NCBI RefSeq assembly: GCF_003667525.1
Contig: NZ_RCUW01000013.1
Location: forward strand, 1 to 64,000
Direction of reading: 5' to 3'
DNA: 64,000 nt
Origin: Mycetocola_B reblochoni
GTDB taxonomy: Bacteria > Actinomycetota > Actinomycetes > Actinomycetales > Microbacteriaceae
This document shows positions 53,820 through 62,001 of this stretch, in pieces. The notes under the pieces were generated by a model. The model searched no databases. It had not been told where the DNA came from and worked only from the letters and a program-made list of their open reading frames with translations. Made by a program: the position numbers and the translations under genes. Each line of letters starts with the position of its first letter. Position 1 is the stretch's first letter.

Positions 53820-54865
53820 CGGGTCCATCGCTCGTCGACTTCGGCCGGGCGCGGCGTGTGCTCAGGGTCGGCCCGACGTCGACGGTGGTGAACACCCGGA
53901 CGGTCGTGCTCGTCGTCGTCACGCTCCTCGGCGGTGCCGCCGCCTTCAAGCTGTCCGTGTCGCTCGGCCGGTACCCCGTCCCCCTCGACCAGGTCGCCGA
54001 CATCCTCGGCGGCGGCGACCACGGCTTCAGCAACCGCGTGGTGCTCGAGTGGCGGCTGCCCCGCGCGCTGGCCGGGATCGTCTACGGTGCGGGGCTCGGT
54101 GTCGCGGGGGCCATCGTCCAGTCGGTCACGCGCAATCCCCTGGGCAGCCCGGACGTGGTCGGCATCGGCGCGGGCGCGTACACGGGCGCGCTGCTGGCCT
54201 CGATGACGCTGGGCGGGTCGTGGGCGGTCACGGCCGCCGCGCTCGCCGGGGGCATCGGCACCGCCGTGATCGTCTTCGCGCTGTCCTCGGGCTCCGGCCT
54301 GTCCGGGACCCGGTTCATCGTCGTCGGGATCGCCGTCGCCTCCGCCCTCACCGCGGTCAACTCGATACTCGTGCTGCGGATGAGTACGCGCGCCGCCACC
54401 ACCGTGAGCATCTGGGGGCAGGGCACGCTCGTCGACGTGTCGGCGGCCGAGCTCGTCCCCTCGGCCGCCGCGGTCCTGCTCCTCGCCGTGCTTGCCGGCG
54501 TGCGGGGCCCCGCGATGCGTCAGCTGGAGCTCGGGGACGGCGCGGCGGCGTCCACGGGCGTCTCCGTCGGCCGCTCCCGGGTGCTGCTGCTCTCGATCGC
54601 GGTGCTGCTCACAGCCGTGATCACCAGCGTGACGGGACCCATCGCCTTCATCGCGCTCGTCGCCCCCCAGCTCGCACGCCTGCTCACCGGCGGAGGGGGG
54701 ACGGGCCTGCTCGGCTCGGCCGCCGCGGGGGCCCTGCTGCTGGCCGCGTCGGACGTCGCCGCCGCCCACCTCTTCCCGATGTCGTTGCCGGTCGGCGTGG
54801 TCACCGCCGTCCTCGGCGGCGGCTATCTGCTCGCGCTCGTCCTCAGGGAGGCCAGACGACCATGA
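53816..54865 (+). CDS. FecCD-type iron-siderophore permease, second subunit
   Basis: The 349-residue protein shows the same FecCD pattern: WRLPRALAGIVYGAGLGVAG, QSVTRNPLGSPDVVGIGAGA, and a coupling loop GPIAFIALVAPQLARLLTG. A 30-residue hydrophilic N-terminus precedes the first helix. It forms the heterodimeric channel with the product of 52803-53819, and it overlaps both neighbours by ATGA. The substrate, an Fe(III)-siderophore, is inferred from family and iron box. Confidence 0.94.
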   Translation: MTGPSLVDFGRARRVLRVGPTSTVVNTRTVVLVVVTLLGGAAAFKLSVSLGRYPVPLDQVADILGGGDHGFSNRVVLEWRLPRALAGIVYGAGLGVAGAIVQSVTRNPLGSPDVVGIGAGAYTGALLASMTLGGSWAVTAAALAGGIGTAVIVFALSSGSGLSGTRFIVVGIAVASALTAVNSILVLRMSTRAATTVSIWGQGTLVDVSAAELVPSAAAVLLLAVLAGVRGPAMRQLELGDGAAASTGVSVGRSRVLLLSIAVLLTAVITSVTGPIAFIALVAPQLARLLTGGGGTGLLGSAAAGALLLAASDVAAAHLFPMSLPVGVVTAVLGGGYLLALVLREARRP

Positions 54866-55677
54866 TCGAACTGCGCGACGTCACCGTCGGATACGGAGGG
54901 ACCAGGGTGAGCTCGGGGCTCGACCTCGTCGTCCCCGAGGGCTCGGTGACGATGATCGTCGGGCCCAATGGCGGGGGCAAGTCGACCGCCCTGCGGACGC
55001 TCGCGCGCCTGCTGCGACCGAGCAGCGGGGCCGTGCTGCTCGACGGGGCCGACATTCGCGGGATGCGGACGACGGAGCTCGCCACGCGGCTCGGGCTGCT
55101 CGCGCAGCAGTCGCCGGTTCCCGAGGGCATCCGCGTCGCCGAGCTCGTTGCCCGTGGGCGCTATCCCCACCAGGGGCCGTTGCGACGATGGAGCCGGGAC
55201 GACGCCGCAGCCGTCGCCGAGGCGATGGAGATCACCGGGGTCGCGGAGCTGTCGGCCGAGCCCGTCGACCGGCTCTCCGGCGGGCAGAGACAGCGCGTCT
55301 GGATCGCAATGGTCCTCGCGCAGCAGACCCCGCTCCTCCTGCTCGACGAGCCGACCACCTTCCTCGACCTCGCCCACCAGCTGGAGGTCCTCGAGCTGTG
55401 CCGCGCTCTCGCCGCCGAGCGCGGCCGGACCGTCGTGGCCGTCGTCCACGACCTCGCCCAGGCTGCGCGTTTCGCCACGCATCTCATCGTCATGCGTCAG
55501 GGAGCCGTCGTCGCCTCCGGTCCGCCCTCTGAGGTCGTCACTCCCCAGCTGATCCGTGACGTGTTCGGTGTCGAGGCGACCGTGGGCATCGACGCAGACA
55601 GCGGTGTGCCGACGGTCGTGGCGCTCCGCACGGTCCGACCGGGACGCCCCGTCGTCCTCGGCGACGACCGGGCCTGA
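54862..55677 (+). CDS. Iron-siderophore ABC transporter ATP-binding protein (FepC/FecE type)
   Basis: The 271-residue ATPase carries GPNGGGKST (Walker A), LARGRYPHQG-type sequence (VARGRYPHQG, typical of the iron-siderophore group), LSGGQRQRVWIAM (signature), LLLLDEPTTFLDLAHQ (Walker B and D-loop) and VVHDLAQA (switch). It powers the two FecCD permeases. It is the last gene of the operon; an 80-base gap follows, without an obvious terminator stem. Confidence 0.95.
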   Translation: MIELRDVTVGYGGTRVSSGLDLVVPEGSVTMIVGPNGGGKSTALRTLARLLRPSSGAVLLDGADIRGMRTTELATRLGLLAQQSPVPEGIRVAELVARGRYPHQGPLRRWSRDDAAAVAEAMEITGVAELSAEPVDRLSGGQRQRVWIAMVLAQQTPLLLLDEPTTFLDLAHQLEVLELCRALAAERGRTVVAVVHDLAQAARFATHLIVMRQGAVVASGPPSEVVTPQLIRDVFGVEATVGIDADSGVPTVVALRTVRPGRPVVLGDDRA

Positions 55678-55757
55678 GCGGCGGCTCGTCCGGCGGGAGG
55701 ACGGTCGCGATCCGCCGGGCCGACGACCGCCGCGGGCGCCGGGACGATCCTTGAGGC

Positions 55758-56525
55758 ATGACCCCTTCGATCCTCACCGCGCACCGTCTGCTCAAGAGCT
55801 ACGATCGCGCACCAGCCCCCGCCCTCGACGAGGTGAGCATCCAGGTCGCCGCCGGCGAGTCCGTCGCGATCATGGGCCCGTCCGGCTCGGGGAAGACCAC
55901 TCTCCTGCATGCCCTCGCCGGGATCGTCCCCGTCGACGCGGGGCAGGTCACCTTCCACGGACCCACTGGCGCGGTCGAGGTGTCGTCCCTGTCAGAGTCG
56001 CGGCGCTCGGCGCTCCGGCGCGACCACTTCGGCTTCGTGTTCCAGCAGGGGCTCCTCATCCCTGAGCTCACCGCCGTCGAGAACGTCTCCCTCCCGCTGC
56101 TGCTCGCCGGATACCGTCGCCAGGACGCCGAGTCGCGCGCCGCGAGCTGGCTGGACGCGCTCGGACTCGCCGGGATGGGCGGGCGCCGCATCGGCGAGCT
56201 GTCCGGCGGCCAGGCCCAGCGCGTCGCGATCGCGCGCGCCCAGGTCACGGGCGCATCGATCGTGTTCGCCGACGAGCCGACCGGCGCGCTCGACAGCGCC
56301 ACCTCCGTCGAGGTCCTCGATGCGCTTCTCGGCTCCACGGTGGGGCAGGGGCGCACGCTCGTCGTCGTCACCCACGACGAGGACGTCGCGGCCAGGTGCG
56401 CACGGATCGTGCGGCTGAGGGACGGGCGCATCCGTGACGACTCCGCTCCGCGCGGAGCGGCGGCGACCGGGGGGCCGCGGTTCGCCGGTGCGGGCTGGAG
56501 CGCGGACGAGGACGGCTCGCTCTGA
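55758..56525 (+). CDS. ABC transporter ATP-binding protein, MacB/LolD type
   Basis: The 255-residue ATPase has GPSGSGKTT (Walker A), FGFVFQQGLLIPELTAVEN (Q-loop region typical of the MacB/FtsE group), LSGGQAQRVAIARA, VFADEPTGALDSAT and VVTHDEDVA. It pairs with the FtsX-like permease encoded next, whose ATG overlaps its last base. Such pairs act mechanically on periplasmic or membrane substrates, often exporting peptides or lipids. A weak -10-like GATCCT lies 6 bases before the ATG. Confidence 0.93.
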   Translation: MTPSILTAHRLLKSYDRAPAPALDEVSIQVAAGESVAIMGPSGSGKTTLLHALAGIVPVDAGQVTFHGPTGAVEVSSLSESRRSALRRDHFGFVFQQGLLIPELTAVENVSLPLLLAGYRRQDAESRAASWLDALGLAGMGGRRIGELSGGQAQRVAIARAQVTGASIVFADEPTGALDSATSVEVLDALLGSTVGQGRTLVVVTHDEDVAARCARIVRLRDGRIRDDSAPRGAAATGGPRFAGAGWSADEDGSL

Positions 56526-57925
56526 TGACCGCGACGACCCCCGCACCCTCCGTCCCGGACATCCCCGCCCGCCTGCACCGGGGGCGTCCCCGCATCGCCG
56601 CCATCGCGTGGCGGCTGTCCCGCCCCGGCGGGCAGAGCGCCGCGGCCGTGGTCCTGCCCGTCGTCGCGTTCGCGATCACGACGGCCCTGCTGCTCACCGT
56701 CCTCGGCGGAACGATGATGTTCGTCCGCACCGGGCTCGGCGACCCCGACCTCGCCGTCTACCCGATCCTCGCGGGCTTCGCCGTGGCACTGCTCGTCGTC
56801 CCCCTGGTCTCCCTCGGGGGCTCCGCCGCCCGGCTCAGCGCCAGGCGCAGGGACGACCGGCTCGCCACGCTGCGCCTGATCGGCGCGACGCCGGCCCAGG
56901 TCGCCCGCATCACGGTCCTCGAGGCGACCGCTTTCGCGCTCGCCGGAGCGCTCGTCGGCGCCGTGCTATACCTCGCGGCGACCCCTGCGGTCGGGCTCGT
57001 CCGATTCTTCGGCGAGCCGATCGGCGCCGGGTCCCTGTGGGTGGGGCTCGGGCCGCTCGGACTCGTCGTCGCGGGCGTCGTCCTCGTCGCGGCCGCCTCC
57101 GCCGCCCTGGGACTGCGCAGCGTCGTGATCAGCCCGCTCGGGGTGAGGACGAAGGCGTCGGCACCGCGCATGCACTGGCTGAGGGCCGTCGTCGCCGTCG
57201 CCGTGGTGGCGGTCGTGGTCGTCGGGATGCAGAACCTCACGCTGTTCGGGCAGTTCGGCGGGATGCTGATGATGGTCGCCGCGATGCTCGTCGCCTTCGC
57301 CGTGGTCCTCGCCGTGCTGGGGCTGCTCGGCCCCTGGCTCATCGGCGTCGTCGCCCGCGCCCAGCTGCGGCGGGCGCGCACGGCCTCCGCGCTGATCGCC
57401 GCCCGCACCGTGCTGGAGTCGCCGAAGGCGCTGTGGCGCCAGGTCGGCGGCGTCGCGATGGCCTGCTTCGTCGCGGTGGTGGCTGGCAGCGGACTGGCGC
57501 TCGCCGGCGTCGCCGGCGGGGAGATGGAGGCGGAGCTCGTCGAGGACATGCACACGGGCGTGTGGATCACCCTCGTCATGTCGTTCCTCATGGTCGCCTG
57601 CTCCGTCGGGGTGAACCAGGCTGCCCAGATCCTCGACCGCCGCGACCTCTACGTCGGGCTGGACCGGCTCGGCACCCCCCGCTCGGTCATGGAGGCCGCC
57701 CGCGTGCGCGGCATCGTCGGCCCGCTGCTGACGGTCGTCGTGAGCGCGGTGATCGCGGGAGGGCTGCTGGTGCTCCCGCTCCTCGGCATCGCGATCGTCG
57801 TCGCCCCGGCGACGATCCTCACGCTGCTGCTCGTCTTCGCCGTCGGGGTCGGGCTCGTCGTCGCCGGGCTCGTCGCGTCGCGCCCGGTGCTGTCCGCCGT
57901 GCTCGCCGCGCCGGAGCGCGTCTAG
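56525..57925 (+). CDS. FtsX-like permease of a MacB-type ABC transporter
   Basis: The 466-residue membrane protein has about ten hydrophobic segments in two halves. ARRRDDRLATLRLIGATPAQVARI (near residue 105) is the FtsX coupling helix. A second copy of the pattern lies in RRDLYVGLDRLGTPRSVMEAARV (near 380). This duplicated form without a large outside domain is common in Actinobacteria, for example beside bacitracin-type resistance genes. It starts on the last base of the ATPase stop. The substrate is unknown; antimicrobial peptide resistance is a possibility only. Confidence 0.88.
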   Translation: MTATTPAPSVPDIPARLHRGRPRIAAIAWRLSRPGGQSAAAVVLPVVAFAITTALLLTVLGGTMMFVRTGLGDPDLAVYPILAGFAVALLVVPLVSLGGSAARLSARRRDDRLATLRLIGATPAQVARITVLEATAFALAGALVGAVLYLAATPAVGLVRFFGEPIGAGSLWVGLGPLGLVVAGVVLVAAASAALGLRSVVISPLGVRTKASAPRMHWLRAVVAVAVVAVVVVGMQNLTLFGQFGGMLMMVAAMLVAFAVVLAVLGLLGPWLIGVVARAQLRRARTASALIAARTVLESPKALWRQVGGVAMACFVAVVAGSGLALAGVAGGEMEAELVEDMHTGVWITLVMSFLMVACSVGVNQAAQILDRRDLYVGLDRLGTPRSVMEAARVRGIVGPLLTVVVSAVIAGGLLVLPLLGIAIVVAPATILTLLLVFAVGVGLVVAGLVASRPVLSAVLAAPERV

Positions 57926-57994
57926 ACGCCGGCCCCGGCGCGGCGTCGTCCGCGTCGGGGGCGCCGCCCAGGCGGCGAGCGGTAGATTTGGGGC

Positions 57995-58306
57995 ATGGCA
58001 CCCACCTCCGACGCCTCAGCCGAGCTGCTCAGCCTCCGCAAGAGCATCGACAACATCGACGCCGCCCTCATCCATCTGCTCGCCGAGCGGTTCAAGTGCA
58101 CGCAGACGGTGGGCAGGCTCAAGGCAGCCCACCAGCTGCCGGCGGCGGACCCGGAGCGCGAGCGCAGGCAGATCGATCGGCTTCGCGGCATCGCCGAGGA
58201 GTCGGAGCTCGACCCGGCGTTCGCCGAGAAGTGGTTCAATTTCGTCGTCGCCGAGGTCATCCACCACCACGAGCGGATCGCCGGCGAGTCGGAGGGGACC
58301 CGCTGA
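57995..58306 (+). CDS. Chorismate mutase (AroQ class)
   Basis: The 103-residue helical protein matches AroQ chorismate mutases: LRKSIDNIDAALIHLLAERFKCTQTVGRLKA (first helix with active-site Arg and Lys), AADPERERRQIDRLRGIAEE, and FAEKWFNFVVAEVIHHHERI. It converts chorismate to prephenate in Phe/Tyr synthesis. TAGATT (57983-57988) lies 6 bases before the ATG, consistent with a leaderless mRNA. Its stop overlaps the SDR start by 1 base. Confidence 0.95.
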   Translation: MAPTSDASAELLSLRKSIDNIDAALIHLLAERFKCTQTVGRLKAAHQLPAADPERERRQIDRLRGIAEESELDPAFAEKWFNFVVAEVIHHHERIAGESEGTR

Positions 58307-59235
58307 TGGCCGCACGTTCCCCCCGCGACATGACGATCGCCGTCACCGGGGCCAACGCGGGCATCGGGTTCTTCTCCGCCGCGCGTTTCGCCGCCGAGGG
58401 GGCCAGGGTGGTGCTGCTGTGCCGTGACCTGGGCAGGGCGCAGTCTGCCACGCGCGCGATCCGTGCGCGGGTGCCGGGGGCGCGGCTCGACGTGATCCGG
58501 CTGGACACCTCCTCGCACGCCTCCGTCGTCGAGGCGGGCCAGGAGCTGGCGGAGCTGGACGGGCTCGACGTGCTGGTCAACAACGCGGGAGCCGTGCACG
58601 CCCCGCGCGAGCGGACCGCCACCGAGGACGGGCACGAGCTGATCCTCTCCACCAACGTGCTCGGGCCCGTGGCGCTGACCGCGCACGCGATGCCGGCACT
58701 GCGGCGCAGCCCCGCGGGCCGTGTGGTCTGGCTGGGCAGCCTGTCGACGCTGCTCGCGCCGTTCCGCCTCGACGACCTGGAGCTCGTCGACAACTACTCG
58801 GCGTGGCAGGCGTACGCGCAGTCGAAGATCGCGCTGAGCTCCATCGGCTTCGAACTGAACCGGCGCCTCGTCCGCGACGGCTCGTCCGTCCGGTCGCTTG
58901 TCGCGCACCCCGGCTATTCGATCGGCGGCCGGACCCCTCGGGTGCCGGGCGTGAACGAGCCGACCAGGATCAAGCGCTTCGGCGACAACCTCATCGCGTG
59001 GTTCACGCAGGGCAAGGACGCCGGGTCCGACCCGGTCGTCCGTGCGGCACTCGACGGGTTGGCCCAGCCGGACCTCGACGCGGGAATCCCCGTGTTCTAC
59101 GGCCCGGACGCGATCACCAAGGGCAGGGCGGTCAGGGCGAGGCCGGCGACCGTGACCACCGATGAGCGCATCGCCGGTCAGCTCTGGAGTGCGCTGGGGC
59201 GCCTGACGGAGCTGCCGGAGACGTCCGCGCGCTGA
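58306..59235 (+). CDS. Short-chain dehydrogenase/reductase (retinol-dehydrogenase-like)
   Basis: The 309-residue enzyme has the SDR cofactor motif TGANAGIG near residue 14, VNNAGAVHAP, the catalytic serine in VVWLGSLS and the YAQSK motif. The longer C-terminus (LVAHPGYSIGGRTPR, then GIPVFYGPDAITKG) resembles the large-substrate retinol-dehydrogenase/oxidoreductase group. The substrate is unknown. Its ATG overlaps the chorismate mutase stop by 1 base, but no metabolic link is obvious. Confidence 0.9.
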   Translation: MAARSPRDMTIAVTGANAGIGFFSAARFAAEGARVVLLCRDLGRAQSATRAIRARVPGARLDVIRLDTSSHASVVEAGQELAELDGLDVLVNNAGAVHAPRERTATEDGHELILSTNVLGPVALTAHAMPALRRSPAGRVVWLGSLSTLLAPFRLDDLELVDNYSAWQAYAQSKIALSSIGFELNRRLVRDGSSVRSLVAHPGYSIGGRTPRVPGVNEPTRIKRFGDNLIAWFTQGKDAGSDPVVRAALDGLAQPDLDAGIPVFYGPDAITKGRAVRARPATVTTDERIAGQLWSALGRLTELPETSAR

Positions 59236-59307
59236 GCGGGGCTGCCGAGGGGGCGATACGCGTCGGCGCCGGCCGCTCGTGTTCCCGCACCGCCGCCGGC
59301 GTCCGCA

Positions 59308-61059
59308 TCAGGAGCAGGTGTCGGGTTCGGCCCCCGACTCGACGGCGTCGACCCACGCGTCCAGGTCGTCGAGCAGCGGCGACCCCGGCTCGATGACGCC
59401 CATGTGGCTGCGCCCGGGGTACTCGTGGGCCTCGACGGCGCGGTCCTCGGCGCACAGCGAGGCGGCGAGCGCACGCTGGGTGGCGATCGGGACGACCTCG
59501 TCGTCGATGCCCTGGCCGAGGAACAGCGGTGCGGGGACGATGCCGTCCGCGACGTTCTGGGCGAGCCGGTCGTGCGTCGGGCCGGTGTCGAGGTCGAGGC
59601 GGTACAGCGGCGCGTCCAGGCGGAGCGCCGTCCCGACGAGGACGGACACGAGGGTCGGCGTCTCGATGACGCAGCGGCTCGCGAAGGCACGGACGATGCC
59701 GTGCCCCGCCGGGTGCACGGTCGCGTCGAGGGTGACGTCGGGGTACTCCGCGGCGTAGGGCACGAGCACGAGCGAGGTGACGACGGCGCTCAGCGCGCTG
59801 CCGCCGCCGCCCGTCACCCGCTGGGCCAGCGTCAGCGGGTCGGCCGCGGCGGAGAGCGCGGCGACGCCGGCGACGGTGAGCTCCGGCGCGTACTCCTCGG
59901 CGATCTGGCCGGCCCAGAGCGAGGCATGCCCGCCCTGCGAGTGGCCCCAGAGCCAGGTCCGCGTCGAGGCACCGACGGCGTCGATCCGGTTCACCGCCCT
60001 GACGGCGTCGAGGGTGGCCCTGCCCTCGCCCTCGCCGACGAGGTACGGGTAGCGGCCGGCTGTTCCCTGGCCGGGGTAGTCGGTCGCGACGACCGCCCAG
60101 CCGCGGGCGATGGCGCGGCCGATGCCGGGGACGGCCTCCTCGGTGAGCGCGTCCGTTCCGACGCTCGGACCGCAGGAGCGTGCGACGCCCGTCGTCCCGT
60201 GCTGCCAGGCGAGCACGGGCCGCGGGGCGACGGCGGCGGCCGAGGGATAGGCGACGACGGCGCTGGCGAGGGCGACGGAGCCGTCCGAGCGTGTGGTGAC
60301 GTACAGGATGCGGTCGGCGACCGCGCCGGACGGGACCTCACCGTCGTAGGGGGCCGTGCGGAGCACCGCCCCCGGCTCGTCGGGGATCGGCTCGTCCCAG
60401 TGGTAGAAGTCGTCGACCCGGGCGGTGTCCGCGGTGAGGGCGAGCGATCCTGCGGCCGCCCCGCCGGAGACGAGGAGCGCCACCGAGGCGGCAATGATCC
60501 CGAGCGCGGCGCGTCCGCGGCGATGCGGGCGCCTCGGCGCGCCGTCGGGCGTGGCGCCCCTGATCGCCGTCCAGACCGTCCGCACCCCCGCCACAGCGAT
60601 GCCGATGGCCGTCGCCGCACCGGCCGCGATCGTGGCGACGTCGGGCCAGACGCCGCACAGCACGGCGGCGATCAGGCCGGCTGCCGCCCAGAGCGCGCCG
60701 GTCCAGCGCGTCCGGCCCCGTCGGCGCACGGCGGCGACGAGCAGACGGACCGCGTTGGCGACGAGGGCGAGGGCAAGAGCGACGGGGAGCGCGACCGCCG
60801 CGCGGGGCAGACCCGCGACGATCCCGACCGCCAGGACGACGAGGACGAGGGCGGCGACGATCCGCACCGGTCGACGCGGACGGCCGGCGACGACGCGGAC
60901 GGCGATGCCGATCAGCCCCACCGCGAGAAGCACCAGCAGCACGATCACGCTGGTCAGCGGCCGGACGACCAGCAGGACGCCGGTTGTGACGAGCGCGACG
61001 CCGATCAGGGCTGTGCAGACGCGGGCCGTCGTGCCGCGCGGCGGTGGGGGAGAGATCAC
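59308..61059 (-). CDS. Secretory-lipase-type alpha/beta hydrolase with N-terminal membrane domain
   Basis: The 583-residue protein has six or seven hydrophobic segments in residues 14-210. An outside alpha/beta-hydrolase domain of about 370 residues follows. It contains VLAWQHGTTGVARSC (oxyanion region), the nucleophile elbow LWGHSQGGHASLW, the acid in LGQGIDDEVVP and the His in GRSHMGVIEPG, an arrangement like the secretory lipase (LIP) family. It probably cleaves esters or acyl lipids at the membrane surface. TAGCCT on the minus strand (61066-61071) is 6 bases before the GTG, so the mRNA is probably leaderless. The membrane half resembles small polytopic domains of unknown function. Confidence 0.85.
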   Translation of the reverse strand: MISPPPPRGTTARVCTALIGVALVTTGVLLVVRPLTSVIVLLVLLAVGLIGIAVRVVAGRPRRPVRIVAALVLVVLAVGIVAGLPRAAVALPVALALALVANAVRLLVAAVRRRGRTRWTGALWAAAGLIAAVLCGVWPDVATIAAGAATAIGIAVAGVRTVWTAIRGATPDGAPRRPHRRGRAALGIIAASVALLVSGGAAAGSLALTADTARVDDFYHWDEPIPDEPGAVLRTAPYDGEVPSGAVADRILYVTTRSDGSVALASAVVAYPSAAAVAPRPVLAWQHGTTGVARSCGPSVGTDALTEEAVPGIGRAIARGWAVVATDYPGQGTAGRYPYLVGEGEGRATLDAVRAVNRIDAVGASTRTWLWGHSQGGHASLWAGQIAEEYAPELTVAGVAALSAAADPLTLAQRVTGGGGSALSAVVTSLVLVPYAAEYPDVTLDATVHPAGHGIVRAFASRCVIETPTLVSVLVGTALRLDAPLYRLDLDTGPTHDRLAQNVADGIVPAPLFLGQGIDDEVVPIATQRALAASLCAEDRAVEAHEYPGRSHMGVIEPGSPLLDDLDAWVDAVESGAEPDTCS

Positions 61060-61094
61060 CCGTCAAGGCTATCGGCGGCAGCGAGGCCGATCGC

Positions 61095-61838
61095 TCAGAT
61101 GAGGCGGCGGAGCAGCTCCGTGGGACTCGTGCCCTCCGCGCGGGCGCGGGCGAGCAGTCGCTCGTGCTCGCGGGTGTCCAGCTCGAGAACGAGCTCGTGC
61201 GTCTGTGCCTCCGGCTCGTCGAAGTCGAACAGTGTGTCGTGGCCCCGGCTGTCCGCGGCCGGTGCCCCGTTCCTCCCGGGGCTATGGCCGGGCGCCCGGT
61301 CCTCGGCGGGTGCGGGGCCGTCGGCGTGCGCGGTGGTCGCTCCCGCGGCTGCTCCGGCCGAGAGGGCCGACCCTGCTGCGACGAATCCCGGACCGGTCGG
61401 CACCGCGGTTCCCCGTTGGTACGCCTCCGCTGCGGCTCGGGCGCGGACGTCGGCCGCCTCGTTCAGCGGGTGACCCGCGTGCCCCTTGACCCACTCGAAG
61501 CGGTAGCGGCGGCCCTGGATCGCGGCGTCGAGCTCCGCGAGCAGCTCACGGTTGAGGACGGGCTTGCCGTCGGCCTTCCTCCACCCCTTGCGCTTCCAGC
61601 CGGGCATCCACTTGGTGACGGAGTTGATGACGTACTGGCTGTCGCACAGCACGAGCAGGTCGTCGTCGAGGTGTGCCGTCGCGCGGAACAGCTCGAGGAC
61701 GGCCTGGAGCTCGCCGATGTTGTTCGTCCCGTGCGGCCATCCGCCGGCCGCCCAGTGCTCGTCGTCGACGTACCAGGCCCAGCCGGCGGGGCCGGGGTTG
61801 GAGAGGGCGGATCCGTCGGCTGCTGCGGTGATCGTCAC
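61095..61838 (-). CDS. rnhA: Ribonuclease HI with C-terminal extension
   Basis: Residues 1-145 form an RNase H domain: ADGSALSNPGPAGWAWYV with the first Asp, TNNIGELQAVLELF with the Glu, VLCDSQYVINSV with the second Asp, and WVKGHAGHPLNEAADVRA with the His and last Asp. It removes RNA from RNA-DNA hybrids. The protein then continues for about 100 residues: an Ala/Gly/Pro linker and a final helical segment (THELVLELDTREHERLLARARAEG split over two helices) that looks like a ribbon-helix-helix motif. On the minus strand TACGAT (61845-61850) is 6 bases before the GTG, so translation is probably leaderless. Confidence 0.92.
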   Translation of the reverse strand: MTITAAADGSALSNPGPAGWAWYVDDEHWAAGGWPHGTNNIGELQAVLELFRATAHLDDDLLVLCDSQYVINSVTKWMPGWKRKGWRKADGKPVLNRELLAELDAAIQGRRYRFEWVKGHAGHPLNEAADVRARAAAEAYQRGTAVPTGPGFVAAGSALSAGAAAGATTAHADGPAPAEDRAPGHSPGRNGAPAADSRGHDTLFDFDEPEAQTHELVLELDTREHERLLARARAEGTSPTELLRRLI

Positions 61839-61913
61839 GGAAGCATCGTATCGAAGCGCCTCGCGGTGAGCGGACGTCGCCCGATGGGCTGAGGGGTGAG
61901 GGGTGAGAGCTCA

Positions 61914-61969
61914 GGGCTGAGGGCTGAGGGCTGAGGGCTGAGGGCTGAGGGCTGAGGGCTGAGGGCTGA
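61914..61969. repeat. 7-base tandem repeat, 8 copies of GGGCTGA
   Basis: Eight perfect units are embedded in about 110 bases of degenerate related units (61892-62000, such as GGGTTCA and GGGCTCA) just past the end of the minus-strand acetyltransferase gene and upstream of the rnhA promoter. No gene is seen in it. Confidence 0.97.
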
Positions 61970-62001
61970 GAGCTCAGGGTTCAGGGCTGAAGGTTCAGGG
62001 C

